Part shown: positions 25,467-35,436 of the stretch, piece after piece
Layout of the letters: every line of letters begins with the position of its first letter
Position numbering within the stretch: the first letter of the stretch is position 1
Source of the DNA: Hyphomicrobiales bacterium
GTDB lineage: Bacteria > Pseudomonadota > Alphaproteobacteria > Rhizobiales > Rhizobiaceae
Length of the DNA stretch: 64,000 nt
Reading direction: 5' to 3'
Assembly (NCBI GenBank): GCA_011087605.1
Contig: JAALLE010000005.1
Span: forward strand, 1 to 64,000
Notes under the pieces: model-generated
What the model saw: the letters and a program-made list of their open reading frames with translations, nothing else
Databases searched by the model: none
What the model was told of the DNA's origin: nothing
Translations under genes and position numbers: made by a program

Positions 25467-25783
25467 CCTGCGATTTTGGTGCCTTATGTTCATCACCAAT
25501 GCGCCGCGTTGACGCTGATTCATAAAATTAGATGGTAACCTCCGGCCTTGATGAAACACGGCCTGGTTCATTTTCAAAATCAACTAGTCAATAATATCAT
25601 TAATAAACGGGGTGATATATTTATTCAATAGCACATTTTTTTGGAATTTTTCCCTTTGTTTAAACAATATCGCTTGACGAGTTACCAAAAGATGATATTT
25701 TTATTTCCGCCGCACCTATTTAAACTTTCTGCAATATAAATAACTCTGCGATCGGTGGAGTTTACGTATATTAAGAGCGGCAG
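25467..25783. other. AT-rich leader before autotransporter
   Basis: 317 bp without a gene. The first 100 bp are of ordinary composition; about 25580-25750 is markedly AT-rich with poly-T stretches, unlike the rest of the window. It should hold the autotransporter promoter. No clear terminator for ptrB is seen beyond a weak GGCC-based hairpin near 25540. AT-rich composition may attract MucR/H-NS-like silencing (inference). Confidence 0.45.
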
Positions 25784-28033
25784 ATGCACCAAAAAATTCG
25801 AACCAATTTGAACCTCACCAATGCGTTGGCTGCGGACCATCTGCCGTTCATCTTCAAACGCGCAGGCACGGACAGTTTTAACGCACTATGGGGCCCAGTG
25901 CGAACAGTGCTCTCAGCCACCGCAATTGTCGGCAGCACGGTATTTCTTGCCAATGCAATTACCATTGCGTCGGCCCGAGCGGATTGTTCCGATGGCATCA
26001 TTACGATCGGCGAAAGCTCGAAAGATATTCTTCAGACGGTGTCGGCTGATGAAGTTTGCACCATTGAGGCGGGCGCTAAAGTCGAGATGAGTGATGACCC
26101 CAACTTTCCAACAGTCGATAACGGCATAGCTGTTCAGGTGCATGAGCGCGGCACAATTGTCAACAATGGGGAAATACATTTTAGTGGCGATGTCAATGAC
26201 AATGAAACCGGATCGGCCACTCATACTGGCATCCTTATAAGGGGAAATGATGTTACGATCATAAACAACGATTTAATTTCTTCCAGTAACGGCGACGTGG
26301 CTAACGGCGACGTGGCCGATGGGATTGTCGACTGGGGTAGCTCTGGCGGGCATATCGAAAATCACGGCTCCATAAAAATCAACGGAGTTAGTGGCCACGG
26401 TATATCGGTGTTTCAAAATTATAAAATAATAAATACCGGATTGATCGAGTCAGTAGATTACACTGGGAACAATACTTATTTGGACTATGGGAGCGGACAC
26501 GGAATTGGCTTTGACAATGGAAATACAGTTTACAATTCCGGTGAAATTCATGTTGTCGGCAACGTGTTTACCAGTGGTGTTTACTCAGTTGGTGGTGATA
26601 ACAACACACTCTACAATTCAGGCCTGATCAAAGCGATACCTTACGACAATGTCGCGCATCCGGAAAATGACGGGTCGAACAACGACAACCCATTTGCCAT
26701 TCACTTTACAGGAAAATACGACGCGGATCCAGCTTTCCAAACGAACAGAGCCGTGCATAACCCAACGGAAAATGGCAAATTCATCCTGTTTCCCGGATCT
26801 GTAATTGTCGGCAGGATTGGCCTTTTCAGATCAACAGAAAATATTGATCAATACAGAAACGATCATACGCTGGAAGTCCACAATGGCTTGTCCGTAGTTT
26901 TGACTTTCAGCAACACTGGATATGAAAACAAGCAATTATATCTTCCTGGCACAATCGAGTCACTCGGGGCACCGCAGTTCACTAATGTTGATAGCTACAA
27001 GGTGGTGGTCATTGATCCGACACTTCATTCCATCAACGATGAGGTGATCAGCGACCTTCTCAACGGTGTGCATGGAAGCGTCGGAAATCGTCTCACGCAA
27101 ATCCGCAACAGCGAGGCTGAAGGCGACGCCGGTGGCAATGGCCAGGGCAATATTTTTTCCGACCGGCTCGTTTGGCTCAACGCATTTGGTTCTCGTCGTG
27201 AGCAGGAGGGCGAATCCGCTTTTCTTGATACCGAAATCGATACTGGTGGTTTCGTGGCCGGAATTGACGGCATGTCAGAAGTCGGCATCAGATTTGGGGC
27301 CTATCTGGGGACAAGCGAAAACCGGGTAGAGCACGAGTATGGTACTCAGGAAGAAGACTTGAGAGGCTTTTTCGGCGGCCTTTATGGCAATTACGACTTT
27401 GCTGGCGTTGCTCTGGACGCGATGATCACCGGCGGCTTTACCAATCACCACCGCAAACGCCAAACCAACAACAATGTCATCGTGGAAACGGAAGCCATTT
27501 CAGGAGATGCAAGCTCGGCCACAGGCATGCAAACCGCAATTGCCGATTACAAAAGCTACTTCATTGCCCCCGAGATGTCTGTGGTCGGGCCGCATTCAAT
27601 CGAGGACAATATTACGGTCAGCCCCAGTGCCCATATTCGTTACGTTGGTTATTTTCTTGATGGTTTCGCCGAATCCGATGCGGGGGACAATTACATGGTA
27701 AAGGATCGTGAACTGCATCTGCTGCAAGGTCGACTGCAATTAGAGGGAAAGATTAGCCTCGTCACCGATAGCGGTGACTGGCACTTTGCTCCGCGGATTG
27801 GAGTGGAATATCAGTCCATTATCGAAGGAAATTCATTTACCGCTAAAGCACTGGGTCAATCCTATGTCGATTTCGAAGTTTCGGGAGATAAAGACAAAAC
27901 CAGCAAGTTTGCCGGAATTGATATTCACAAATCCATTGCCGATCAGGTCGAATTCAGGACAGGAATTGAAGCAAAGGAGACAAATGACAGCCAGGTGATA
28001 TCTGCACAATTGGGACTGACAATCAAATATTAG
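25784..28033 (+). CDS. Autotransporter (type V secretion) protein
   Basis: 749 residues. A long signal peptide has its hydrophobic core near residues 40-62 and a likely cleavage after ASARA. The passenger (about 65-450) carries repeated I-x-N-x-G-x-I beta-helix motifs (VNNGEIHFSGD, IENHGSIKI, IINTGLIE, VYNSGEIHV, LYNSGLI). The C-terminal 270 residues form an autotransporter beta-barrel starting near RLVWLNAFGSRREQEG and ending LGLTIKY, with the terminal aromatic residue needed for insertion. It probably displays or releases a surface protein; adhesion is a guess. A 15-bp tandem duplication lies in the passenger. Confidence 0.85.
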   Translation: MHQKIRTNLNLTNALAADHLPFIFKRAGTDSFNALWGPVRTVLSATAIVGSTVFLANAITIASARADCSDGIITIGESSKDILQTVSADEVCTIEAGAKVEMSDDPNFPTVDNGIAVQVHERGTIVNNGEIHFSGDVNDNETGSATHTGILIRGNDVTIINNDLISSSNGDVANGDVADGIVDWGSSGGHIENHGSIKINGVSGHGISVFQNYKIINTGLIESVDYTGNNTYLDYGSGHGIGFDNGNTVYNSGEIHVVGNVFTSGVYSVGGDNNTLYNSGLIKAIPYDNVAHPENDGSNNDNPFAIHFTGKYDADPAFQTNRAVHNPTENGKFILFPGSVIVGRIGLFRSTENIDQYRNDHTLEVHNGLSVVLTFSNTGYENKQLYLPGTIESLGAPQFTNVDSYKVVVIDPTLHSINDEVISDLLNGVHGSVGNRLTQIRNSEAEGDAGGNGQGNIFSDRLVWLNAFGSRREQEGESAFLDTEIDTGGFVAGIDGMSEVGIRFGAYLGTSENRVEHEYGTQEEDLRGFFGGLYGNYDFAGVALDAMITGGFTNHHRKRQTNNNVIVETEAISGDASSATGMQTAIADYKSYFIAPEMSVVGPHSIEDNITVSPSAHIRYVGYFLDGFAESDAGDNYMVKDRELHLLQGRLQLEGKISLVTDSGDWHFAPRIGVEYQSIIEGNSFTAKALGQSYVDFEVSGDKDKTSKFAGIDIHKSIADQVEFRTGIEAKETNDSQVISAQLGLTIKY
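26287..26316 (+). repeat. 15-bp perfect tandem duplication
   Basis: TAACGGCGACGTGGC occurs twice head to tail, giving the in-frame peptide repeat NGDVA NGDVA in the autotransporter passenger. It looks like a recent slippage event. Confidence 0.9.
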
Positions 28034-28124
28034 CTGGCAAAACTTTCGGTTGGCGAGCGTCTGAAATGTAGCGGGCACACCGAAGGCGAACTGCCGCTTC
28101 GTGTGCTCATTATGTAGTCAATCA

Positions 28125-28159
28125 ATTCTGGCGGGACCGAAATTCTGCCCCGCCAGAAT
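28125..28159. terminator. Hairpin between convergent genes
   Basis: Perfect 11-bp arms ATTCTGGCGGG / CCCGCCAGAAT with a 13-nt loop. It lies between the autotransporter (ends 28033) and the convergent symporter gene (ends 28169). No long U-tract on either side, so factor-independent termination is not certain. A second imperfect hairpin (GCACAC...GTGTGC) lies at about 28075-28106. Confidence 0.55.
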
Positions 28160-28168
28160 GGGACAATG

Positions 28169-29530
28169 CTAGAAAGGATTGTCTTCTGATTTTCCTCTGG
28201 ACTCAAAGAATTCCTTGGTGATTTTGAACACCAATGGGCTGAGCAAGGCCAGCGCTATGAGGTTTGGAATCGCCATCAGCGCATTCAGCGTATCTGCCAG
28301 CAACCAGACAAAACCCAGTTTCAATGTGGCTCCAACCAGTGCGGCCAGTGACCAGACCGCGCGGAATGGCATGATGATCTTCACGCCAAACAGATATTGC
28401 AGCGAACGTTCGCAGTAATAGCTCCAGCCAAGTATCGTGGTGAAGGCAAAGATGGTCAGCGCAATCGCGATGATGTAGCCACCAAATCCAGGTAGCGCGA
28501 GATCAAACGCGTGGGAAGTTAGCGCTGCACCGGTTTCTCCGCTGGTCCAGGCGCCAGTCGATATAATCGCCAGAGCGGTGAACGAACAAACAATGATCGT
28601 ATCGATGAATGTTCCAAGCATCGCCACAAGACCCTGACTAACCGGGCCCTTTGTAGATGCTGCAGCGTGTGCGATCGGGGCGGAACCCAGACCGGCTTCG
28701 TTTGAAAACACACCACGCGCCACACCAAAGCGAATTGCCGCCCAAACAGCCGCGCCGGCAAAACCACCGGTTGCAGCGGATGGCGTAAACGCATGTGTGA
28801 AGATCAAGCCGATGGCACCGGGAATTCCATCAATATTGATAATCAACACAATAGTGGCGGCCACGATATAAGCGACAGCCATGAACGGAACCAGCTTACC
28901 GGCAACATCAGAAATACGCTCAATACCACCCAACAAAACCGCACCGACCAGAACGACCAGGACAACGCCGGTGATCCACTCTGGAATGGCAAAGTTTGCG
29001 TTCAACGCATTGGCGATCGAGTTGGCTTGCACCATGTTGCCAATACCAAATCCGGCAATCCCGGCGAACAGAGCAAAGCAAACCGCCAGCCATTTCCAAT
29101 TATCGCCAAGACCGTTTTTGATGTAGTACATCGGGCCACCAACATGTTTACCGCGCTCGTCGGTTTCACGAAAGCGCACCGCAAGAACGGCTTCTGCATA
29201 TTTGGTTGCCATTCCAACCAGCGCAGTCATCCACATCCAAAACACAGCACCGGGGCCACCGAGGAAGATCGCTGTTGCGACACCTGCAATATTTCCCGTG
29301 CCGATGGTTGCGGCCAATGACGTCATGAGCGCGTTGAACGGACTGATTCCCGAATCATCGCCTGGAATTCGCCCCTTCCAAAGCAGATTAAATCCAAATG
29401 GGATTTTTATGATGGTTAGAAGTTTCAACCCGAACGTGAGATAAAATCCAACGCCGAGTATGAGAACCAGCATCGGTACGCCCCAGACGACACCGTTTAG
29501 CCAGCTGACCATGTTTGTAAGTGCTTCCAT
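28169..29530 (-). CDS. Alanine/glycine:cation symporter (AGCS family)
   Basis: 453 residues with ten or so membrane helices. Family signatures are clear: AATIGTGNIAGVATAIFLGGPGAVFWMW in pieces, GGPMYYIKNGLG, and RGVFSNEAGLGSAPIAHAAA. It imports alanine or glycine with Na+ or H+ across the inner membrane. AGGAGGGGAAT precedes the ATG. A tandem glycine riboswitch lies in its leader (29653-29872), which points to glycine as substrate and signal. Convergent with the autotransporter. Confidence 0.92.
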   Translation of the reverse strand: MEALTNMVSWLNGVVWGVPMLVLILGVGFYLTFGLKLLTIIKIPFGFNLLWKGRIPGDDSGISPFNALMTSLAATIGTGNIAGVATAIFLGGPGAVFWMWMTALVGMATKYAEAVLAVRFRETDERGKHVGGPMYYIKNGLGDNWKWLAVCFALFAGIAGFGIGNMVQANSIANALNANFAIPEWITGVVLVVLVGAVLLGGIERISDVAGKLVPFMAVAYIVAATIVLIINIDGIPGAIGLIFTHAFTPSAATGGFAGAAVWAAIRFGVARGVFSNEAGLGSAPIAHAAASTKGPVSQGLVAMLGTFIDTIIVCSFTALAIISTGAWTSGETGAALTSHAFDLALPGFGGYIIAIALTIFAFTTILGWSYYCERSLQYLFGVKIIMPFRAVWSLAALVGATLKLGFVWLLADTLNALMAIPNLIALALLSPLVFKITKEFFESRGKSEDNPF

Positions 29531-29569
29531 ATTCCCCTCCTAAAGGATGGGACCCGCACGTCTACTACC

Positions 29570-29639
29570 TGCGGATCTGTTGATAAACGCAGGAAATCTT
29601 TGGAAATTCTGTTGAATTTTGGCACGACAGAAATCCGCA
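29570..29639 (-). promoter_or_regulatory. Putative riboswitch expression platform
   Basis: Between the glycine aptamers and the symporter gene, TGCGGAT (29570-29576) can pair with ATCCGCA (29633-29639), enclosing about 56 nt. This could be the switchable hairpin. Whether it acts on transcription or on ribosome access cannot be told by eye. Confidence 0.4.
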
Positions 29640-29652
29640 AGAAATCTTGCGA

Positions 29653-29872
29653 CCCCATCTGTCGTTGGACCTGAGAGATGCAAGCCGTGCCCGGCTCTTA
29701 CTCCTTGGGTGACGAATTGTTTGCACAATTCCGTCTTTCCAGATTGTCCCGCATCAGACCCAGTCCGTTTACCTGAGAGTTTCTGGGGCGATTGCTCCTT
29801 CGGTGCCGCTCATCTGGGAACGGGCTCTCCCGGCGCCTGATCTCCGGATATACATGTCCAGAGAGGACGAGG
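29653..29872 (-). ncRNA. Tandem glycine riboswitch (gcvT type)
   Basis: Read leftwards, the leader shows two gcvT-type glycine aptamers in tandem. Aptamer 1 has GGGAGAGCCCGTT, GCGGCACCGAAGGAGCAA and CCCCAGAAACTCTCAGGTA. After a short linker, aptamer 2 has GGAAAGACGG, CACCCAAGGAGTAAGAGCC and CATCTCTCAGGTCC. These are the conserved cores of both domains. Such RNAs bind glycine in the mRNA leader. Here the gene controlled is an amino-acid symporter, not the glycine cleavage operon. Confidence 0.92.
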
Positions 29873-29955
29873 TAATCTTAACGCTTATTCCCAACTAGGA
29901 CAAGATATAAGTAGTTTTTGCAGTCCTGAGCGCCGAAGGCTGTTGACAGAACCCA

Positions 29956-29983
29956 ATAAAAAGGCCCCGCCAGTGGCGGGGCC
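29956..29983 (-). terminator. Rho-independent terminator of sodB
   Basis: On the minus strand GGCCCCGCC-ACT-GGCGGGGCC forms a perfect 9-bp GC stem followed by TTTTTATT. It lies about 30 nt after the sodB stop codon. Textbook intrinsic terminator. Confidence 0.93.
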
Positions 29984-30013
29984 AATAATCAACTTGATCA
30001 AAATTCGGCCAAT

Positions 30014-30616
30014 CTAGCCTTTTGCGGCGGCATACATTTCTGCCACATAATCCCAGTTGATCAGATTATCGACAAAGGCTTCCAGATAGGCCGGACGCGC
30101 ATTGCGATAGTCGATGTAGTAGGAGTGTTCCCAAACATCGCAGCCGAGAATCGGGCTGGCGCCATGAACCAGCGGGTTCTCGCCGTTTGGTGTTTTTGAA
30201 ACTTCCAGCTTGCCGTCTTTTACCGACAACCAGCACCAGCCAGAACCGAACTGGGTCATACCGGCAGCAATGAAGTCGGCTTTGAATTTGTCGTAACCGC
30301 CAAGATCGGAATCAATGGCTGCCTGAAGATCACCCGGCAAAGAGGTGCCACCGCCATTTGGCGCCATCCAGTTCCAGAAGTGAATGTGGTTGTAGTGTTG
30401 GGCAGCATTGTTGAACAAACCGGCATTGCTGCCGTGACTGGCAACCACGACCTCTTCAACCGACTTGTCGGACATGCCCGCAGCTTCGGCCAGTTTGTTG
30501 CCATTATCGACATACGCCTTGTGGTGTTTGTCGTGATGAAATTCCAGCGTTTCTGCTGACATATAGTCGCCCAACGCGTCATAGGCATAGGGAAGATCAG
30601 GAAGGGTAAAAGCCAT
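30014..30616 (-). CDS. sodB: Superoxide dismutase (Fe type)
   Basis: 200 residues. Converts superoxide to oxygen and peroxide in the cytoplasm. Metal ligands are seen as His in LEFHHDKHHKAYVD, His in AAQHYNHIHFWNWM, and Asp/His in CDVWEHSYYIDYRNARPAYL. Gln in NNAAQ at the second site favours the iron-dependent or cambialistic form over strict Mn. Followed by a strong terminator. The start is 25 bp from the ilvE stop on the same strand, so cotranscription with ilvE is possible. Confidence 0.95.
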   Translation of the reverse strand: MAFTLPDLPYAYDALGDYMSAETLEFHHDKHHKAYVDNGNKLAEAAGMSDKSVEEVVVASHGSNAGLFNNAAQHYNHIHFWNWMAPNGGGTSLPGDLQAAIDSDLGGYDKFKADFIAAGMTQFGSGWCWLSVKDGKLEVSKTPNGENPLVHGASPILGCDVWEHSYYIDYRNARPAYLEAFVDNLINWDYVAEMYAAAKG

Positions 30617-30641
30617 TTAAGGTCTCCTCAAGAGTAAACGT

Positions 30642-31505
30642 TTATGCGGCAAGTGCATGTGCAAATTGCCAGTAGAGTTCCCGCGCCTTGGCCGCGATCG
30701 GTCCCGGTTGCAAGTCACGATCTTCGAATTTTGTAATCGGCATGACTTTCGACATGTTGCCGGTTGCAAAAATTTCGTCCGCCTCTTCAAAATCAGAGAC
30801 TTTCAATGTTGTCTGTCGCACGTCATAACCGGCTTCGTCCAGCAAGGAAATTACCCTGTGGCGGGTAATACCTGACAAAAATGTTCCATTTGGCGCCGGT
30901 GTATAGACCACACCGTCCTTGACCATGAAAATATTGGCCGTCGCCAACTCGGCTACATTACCCAACATGTCCAACACCAGTGCATTGCCATATCCGCGAC
31001 TTGCTGCTTCGGTCAGCGCCCGGGCGTTGTTGGGATATAGGCAACCCGCCTTGGCATCCAGCGGCATGCATTCCTGGGTGGGGCGACGAAATGGTGACAA
31101 CGTGACGCTGAACCCGGTTGGTGCCGCCATCGGTGTGACATAAATTGAAATGATGAATTTAGTGGAATCAGGCAAGGGCGCGACAGCCATGGGGCTGCCA
31201 TGGGTCGCATAATACATCGGTCGGATGTAAAGCGCCGCGTCATCGGGAAATTTCGCCACCCCCTCTTTGCACAATTTATATATTTCTTCAGCCGACTTGG
31301 TCGCCTTCAGGCCCAGCGCCGCAGCCGAGCGATTGACCCGCTCGCAATGCAGATCCAGATCGGGGGTTACACCTTCAAATGCTCGGGCTCCGTCAAACAC
31401 ACTGGAGCCAAGCCAGAAGGCGTGTTCGCGGGCTCCGACCACAGGAATATTACCCTCGTGCCAGGCGTCATCTTTATAAGTCCAGGTATCGCTAAAATCG
31501 GTCAT
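30642..31505 (-). CDS. ilvE: Branched-chain amino acid aminotransferase
   Basis: 287 residues of the class IV PLP aminotransferase fold. PLP lysine in LDAKAGCLYPNNARALTEA; the conserved LATANIFMVKDGVVYTPAPNGTFLSGITR is seen in pieces, as in IlvE-type proteins. It transfers the amino group in the last step of valine, leucine and isoleucine synthesis. The family also includes D-alanine aminotransferase and aminodeoxychorismate lyase, so the precise substrate is inferred. Upstream of sodB on the same strand. Confidence 0.82.
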   Translation of the reverse strand: MTDFSDTWTYKDDAWHEGNIPVVGAREHAFWLGSSVFDGARAFEGVTPDLDLHCERVNRSAAALGLKATKSAEEIYKLCKEGVAKFPDDAALYIRPMYYATHGSPMAVAPLPDSTKFIISIYVTPMAAPTGFSVTLSPFRRPTQECMPLDAKAGCLYPNNARALTEAASRGYGNALVLDMLGNVAELATANIFMVKDGVVYTPAPNGTFLSGITRHRVISLLDEAGYDVRQTTLKVSDFEEADEIFATGNMSKVMPITKFEDRDLQPGPIAAKARELYWQFAHALAA

Positions 31506-31611
31506 CCATCAATACATCGTGAAATTGAACATTTCTGCACTTTCGCCCAAAGCCCAACTTGACGCAATGATCAACCTGCGTTGCAGTGGGTGAAATTTTC
31601 GGGAGATTGAA

Positions 31612-32283
31612 ATGCACAGCGCCTACGTCTTTGACGCCTATGGAACCCTGTTTGATGTCCACGCTGCTGTTCGCAAGCATGCTGATGCGGTGGGGCCTGA
31701 TCATGCGCAATTATCCGATGCATGGCGCGCCAAACAATTAGAGTTCACCTGGACACGCACAATGATGGGTCGCTATCTGGACTTCTGGGAACTCACCAAA
31801 CAAGCGCTCGACTATGCATTTGAAAAATATCCCGATGCCGACAAGAGCTCCAAGAACCTGCTGCTCGACGCTTATTGGGAACTGGATTGTTTTGCTGAAG
31901 TGCCGACAGTGTTGCGAGCTTTGAAAGAGGCTGATGTCAGCACCGGCATCTTGTCCAACGGATCATCTGGCATGTTGGAGGCTGCGGTACAGTCTGCTGG
32001 CATCGCCGATCTGGTGGACAATGTGATTTCGGTAGACCGCATCAGTACTTTCAAAGCGATGCCGGAAGTTTATCAGATGGTGGTTGACGATTTTCGCCTC
32101 TATCCCGACGCGGTGTCGTTTCAATCATCAAACCGCTGGGACGTCGCCGCAGCGGCAAATTTTGGCTTTCGCGCCGTTTGGTGCAACCGTGGTAATCAGC
32201 CAGACGAATACAAGGACATGTCTCCCGAACTGGTTCTGGCAGACTTAAACGGACTGGTCGGTCCAAATGGAAAGCCGATTTAA
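31612..32283 (+). CDS. Haloacid dehalogenase, type II
   Basis: 223 residues. HAD fold with the nucleophile Asp in [12 protein letters not shown], then [13 protein letters not shown] (motif II) and [26 protein letters not shown] (motif III/IV), given in family order. These are the marks of (S)-2-haloacid dehalogenases, which replace a halogen on short 2-halo acids by a hydroxyl group. True dehalogenase activity is likely from the motifs but not certain. GGGAG precedes the ATG. Its stop overlaps the stop of the convergent HerA-like gene by four bases. Confidence 0.85.
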   Translation: MHSAYVFDAYGTLFDVHAAVRKHADAVGPDHAQLSDAWRAKQLEFTWTRTMMGRYLDFWELTKQALDYAFEKYPDADKSSKNLLLDAYWELDCFAEVPTVLRALKEADVSTGILSNGSSGMLEAAVQSAGIADLVDNVISVDRISTFKAMPEVYQMVVDDFRLYPDAVSFQSSNRWDVAAAANFGFRAVWCNRGNQPDEYKDMSPELVLADLNGLVGPNGKPI

Positions 32284-33791
32284 AAGCCGCGTTTTAAACT
32301 GCCGAGAATACCGCGCACCAGCGCGCGGCCCAGTGAAGTGGCGATCGAACGGGTGATCGACTTTACAGCAGCTTCGCCCACCGATTGGCGCGACGAACGG
32401 CGAGTGCGCCCCCGCGAGCGATTTTGCTTCAGCCGCTTCTTTTCCTCATCCTCGCGCTTGCGCTGCTCTTCTTCAGCCTTTGCCTTTTCCTCGGCGCGTT
32501 TCGACAGAATCTCAAACGCTGATTCGCGATCCAACCCCTTGTCATAACGACCGTAAACAGGGCTGTTGTTGACGACATCGCGCCGTTCTTCCTTGGTCAA
32601 CGTTCCCAGGCGCGATTGTGGCGGTCGAATGAGGGTGCGCTGCACCATGGAAGGCACACCTTTGCGGGCAAGCGTGGAAACCAGCGCCTCACCGATGCCT
32701 AGATTGGTGATCGTTTCCATGGCGTCGAAATCTGGATTGGGGCGAAATGTTTCAGCCGCAGTTTTTACCGCTTTTTGTTCACGTGGCGTATAGGCGCGCA
32801 ATGCGTGTTGCACACGGTTGCCCAGTTGCGCCAAAACGCCATCAGGCACATCCAGCGGGTTCTGGGTGACGAAATAGACCCCCACGCCCTTTGAGCGGAT
32901 CAACTTGACCACCTGTTCGACCCGCTTAACCAGAATCTTTGGCGCATCATCAAACAGCAGATGTGCTTCATCAAAGAAAAACACCAGCTTCGGCTTATCC
33001 GGATTGCCTACCTCGGGCAGCTCTTCAAACAGTTCTGACAATAGCCAAAGCAGGAATGTCGCATAAAGACGCGGCGACATCATCAATTTATCCGCAGCCA
33101 AAACATTGATCGATCCGCGACCATCGCGGGTGGTCCGCATCAGATCGGCAATTTCCAGCGCCGGCTCCCCGAAGAAGTGATCACCACCCTGTTGTTCTAA
33201 CACCAGAAGCGACCGCTGGATCGCGGCAACTGACTGTTTGGACACATTGCCAAGTCGTCGCGAGATCTCGTCGGCCCGATCGGCAATGTTCGTCAGCATT
33301 GACTGCAGGTCTTTCATGTCGAGCAGCAACAGCCCCTCTTCATCCGCAATGCGGAAGGCAATATTGAGCACCCCTTCCTGGGCGTCGGTGAGGTCCATCA
33401 GTCGCGACAGCAAAAGCGGACCCATTTCAGAAATAGTGGTTCTGATTGGGTGCCCCTGATCACCAAACAGGTCCCAGAATATGGCTGGGAAATCCTGATA
33501 CTCATAATCTTCCAACCCGATGTCCTGGGCCCGCTTTTCCAGAAAATCCTTGCCTTTTCCCGCTTTGGCGAGGCCCGAGAGGTCACCTTTCACGTCAGCG
33601 CAAAAAACCGGCACCCCGGCGTTTGAAAACCCTTCAGCCAGAATCTGCAGAGATACAGTTTTACCTGTACCGGTTGCACCGGTGATCAATCCGTGGCGAT
33701 TGGCCAATTTCAGATTGAGATATTCGGGCTTTTGCAACTTATCGTCCGGGGTACGGCTGGTCCCCGGATAGATTTTACCTTCTTCGAGCAT
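32280..33791 (-). CDS. HerA-like ATPase, DUF853 family
   Basis: 503 residues. P-loop ATPase of the HerA/FtsK type: Walker [16 protein letters not shown] near residue 40, Walker [16 protein letters not shown] near 270, and [35 protein letters not shown] (sensor/arginine finger region). The C-terminus is a Lys/Glu/Arg-rich coiled segment and a basic tail. The family is widespread in proteobacteria; its role is unknown, though HerA proteins pump or process DNA. No nuclease partner (NurA) is nearby. Single-gene unit. Confidence 0.88.
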   Translation of the reverse strand: MLEEGKIYPGTSRTPDDKLQKPEYLNLKLANRHGLITGATGTGKTVSLQILAEGFSNAGVPVFCADVKGDLSGLAKAGKGKDFLEKRAQDIGLEDYEYQDFPAIFWDLFGDQGHPIRTTISEMGPLLLSRLMDLTDAQEGVLNIAFRIADEEGLLLLDMKDLQSMLTNIADRADEISRRLGNVSKQSVAAIQRSLLVLEQQGGDHFFGEPALEIADLMRTTRDGRGSINVLAADKLMMSPRLYATFLLWLLSELFEELPEVGNPDKPKLVFFFDEAHLLFDDAPKILVKRVEQVVKLIRSKGVGVYFVTQNPLDVPDGVLAQLGNRVQHALRAYTPREQKAVKTAAETFRPNPDFDAMETITNLGIGEALVSTLARKGVPSMVQRTLIRPPQSRLGTLTKEERRDVVNNSPVYGRYDKGLDRESAFEILSKRAEEKAKAEEEQRKREDEEKKRLKQNRSRGRTRRSSRQSVGEAAVKSITRSIATSLGRALVRGILGSLKRGF

Positions 33792-33937
33792 TTTGCGGCT
33801 TCTCGCTGGATATCATTGCTTTGCTTATAGAACCGACGGCAAACGGGCGCAATTGACTGAGCGGCAAGTTTTACCCCGTTTGGCACGACAAATGCAGGAC
33901 TTACCTGATTATGGCTTCACATGTTTCAGGTTGGCAC

Positions 33938-35326
33938 ATGAACAGACGGCAATTCTTGACGGGTTTGACGGGAACGGGCCTGATTGTGCCCACAATTGGC
34001 ACACTCTGCGCCTCAGCGGCACTGGCGAAAACGGCCGGAACGCAATCTGCTGACCTGCGCGGTTCCCTTGATGCTTCGCAATTTGGCGTACGCCCGGATG
34101 CCCATGACGACCAAAGTCAGCTATTGCAAAGGGTGCTGGACAAGGCGGCGGCCGAAGACAAGCCGGTATTTTTACCTCCCGGCACCTATGTCGTATCCAA
34201 TATAAATCTGCCTCCCCGCGCCCGCCTGATGGGCATTTCGGGCACATCCCGCATTGTCTATAGCGGACAAGGCGCCTTGTTGTCGGGCACAGGCTGCGAG
34301 CCGATTGAACTTATGGGCATAACGCTGGATGGGGCCAACCGTCCATTGGGCGATGAGTTCGCCGGACTGCTAAACGCCCGTGCCTGTCCACAGGTTCACG
34401 TGGAAAATTGCTATTTTCAGGGCAGTCTGGGTTCAGCGATCTTTCTTGACACTTGCGGTGGGCGTGTCGAGCGCAACCGACTGTCCGGTGCGGACGGTGT
34501 CGCTGGTCTTTACAGCGTCAATGCAACCGGTCTTTCCATTCAAAACAATCATGTCACTGACTGCTCCAATGGTGGTATTTTGGTGCACCGCTGGAAAACT
34601 GGCGAAGACAATACCATTGTCACGGGCAATCGCATAGAACGCATCGCGGCGCGGCGCGGCGGCACAGGTCAACAGGGAAATGGTATCAATCTGTTTCGCA
34701 CCGATGGAGTAATGGTTTCCAACAATCACATTTCCGACTGTGCATTTTCGGCCATCCGCGCCAACAGCGCCAGCAATGCTCAAATTACCGGCAATACCTG
34801 CTTGAGATCGGGCGAAACCGCGATTTACAGCGAATTTGCGTTCCAGGGATCGCTGATTGCCAACAATATTGTTGATGGCGCAACGATGGGCATTTCAATG
34901 GCCAATTTCAACGAAGGCGGACGCCTGTGTGTCTGTGCCAACAATCTGATCCGTAATATGCACGTTGATGGTCCTTATGAAGCGGAAGTTGCTGGATTTG
35001 GCATTGGCATCGCTGCGGAAGCTGACGCCAGCGTTACCGGAAATGTCATTGAGGGCGCTCCGAAATTCGGCATCGGTCTGGGCTGGGGCCCATATCTGCG
35101 CAATGTGATTGCTGCCAACAACATTATTCGCGATGTTGGCGAAGGCATTGCTGTCAGCGTTGTTAAAGGTGCCAAATCGACTTCGATTACCGGCAATGTC
35201 ATCAATCGGGCAAAACTGGGCGGCATAATCGGTCACGAGTGGAACAAGCCTGTCACCCAGGACCTTGCAATGGGGTCCCGCAACCCGTTTCCGCATCTGA
35301 CCATTGAACGCAATGTTGTAAGCTGA
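33938..35326 (+). CDS. Tat-exported beta-helix protein (TIGR03808 type)
   Basis: 462 residues from ATG 33938. A twin-arginine signal starts with MNRRQFLTGLTGTGL and is followed by a hydrophobic core and an ALAKT cleavage region. The mature protein opens with the DASQFGVRPDAHDDQSQLLQRVL motif of pectate-lyase-like right-handed beta-helices. Repeated N-N-x-I coils follow (IQNNHVTDCS, VSNNHISDCAF, IANNIVDGATM, AANNIIRDVG). Alphaproteobacterial TIGR03808 proteins match this plan. Substrate unknown. The open frame extends to 33911 but the Tat signal fixes the start. Confidence 0.88.
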   Translation: MNRRQFLTGLTGTGLIVPTIGTLCASAALAKTAGTQSADLRGSLDASQFGVRPDAHDDQSQLLQRVLDKAAAEDKPVFLPPGTYVVSNINLPPRARLMGISGTSRIVYSGQGALLSGTGCEPIELMGITLDGANRPLGDEFAGLLNARACPQVHVENCYFQGSLGSAIFLDTCGGRVERNRLSGADGVAGLYSVNATGLSIQNNHVTDCSNGGILVHRWKTGEDNTIVTGNRIERIAARRGGTGQQGNGINLFRTDGVMVSNNHISDCAFSAIRANSASNAQITGNTCLRSGETAIYSEFAFQGSLIANNIVDGATMGISMANFNEGGRLCVCANNLIRNMHVDGPYEAEVAGFGIGIAAEADASVTGNVIEGAPKFGIGLGWGPYLRNVIAANNIIRDVGEGIAVSVVKGAKSTSITGNVINRAKLGGIIGHEWNKPVTQDLAMGSRNPFPHLTIERNVVS

Positions 35327-35436
35327 CCCGGCTCTTACGTTCGGCCGACTGCACGCAAATGTGTGTTGCAGAGGTCGACATATTGGCACCATATTTACCG
35401 CCATGATGGCGTGCTTGATTTCGTTGGGCTGGTGAC

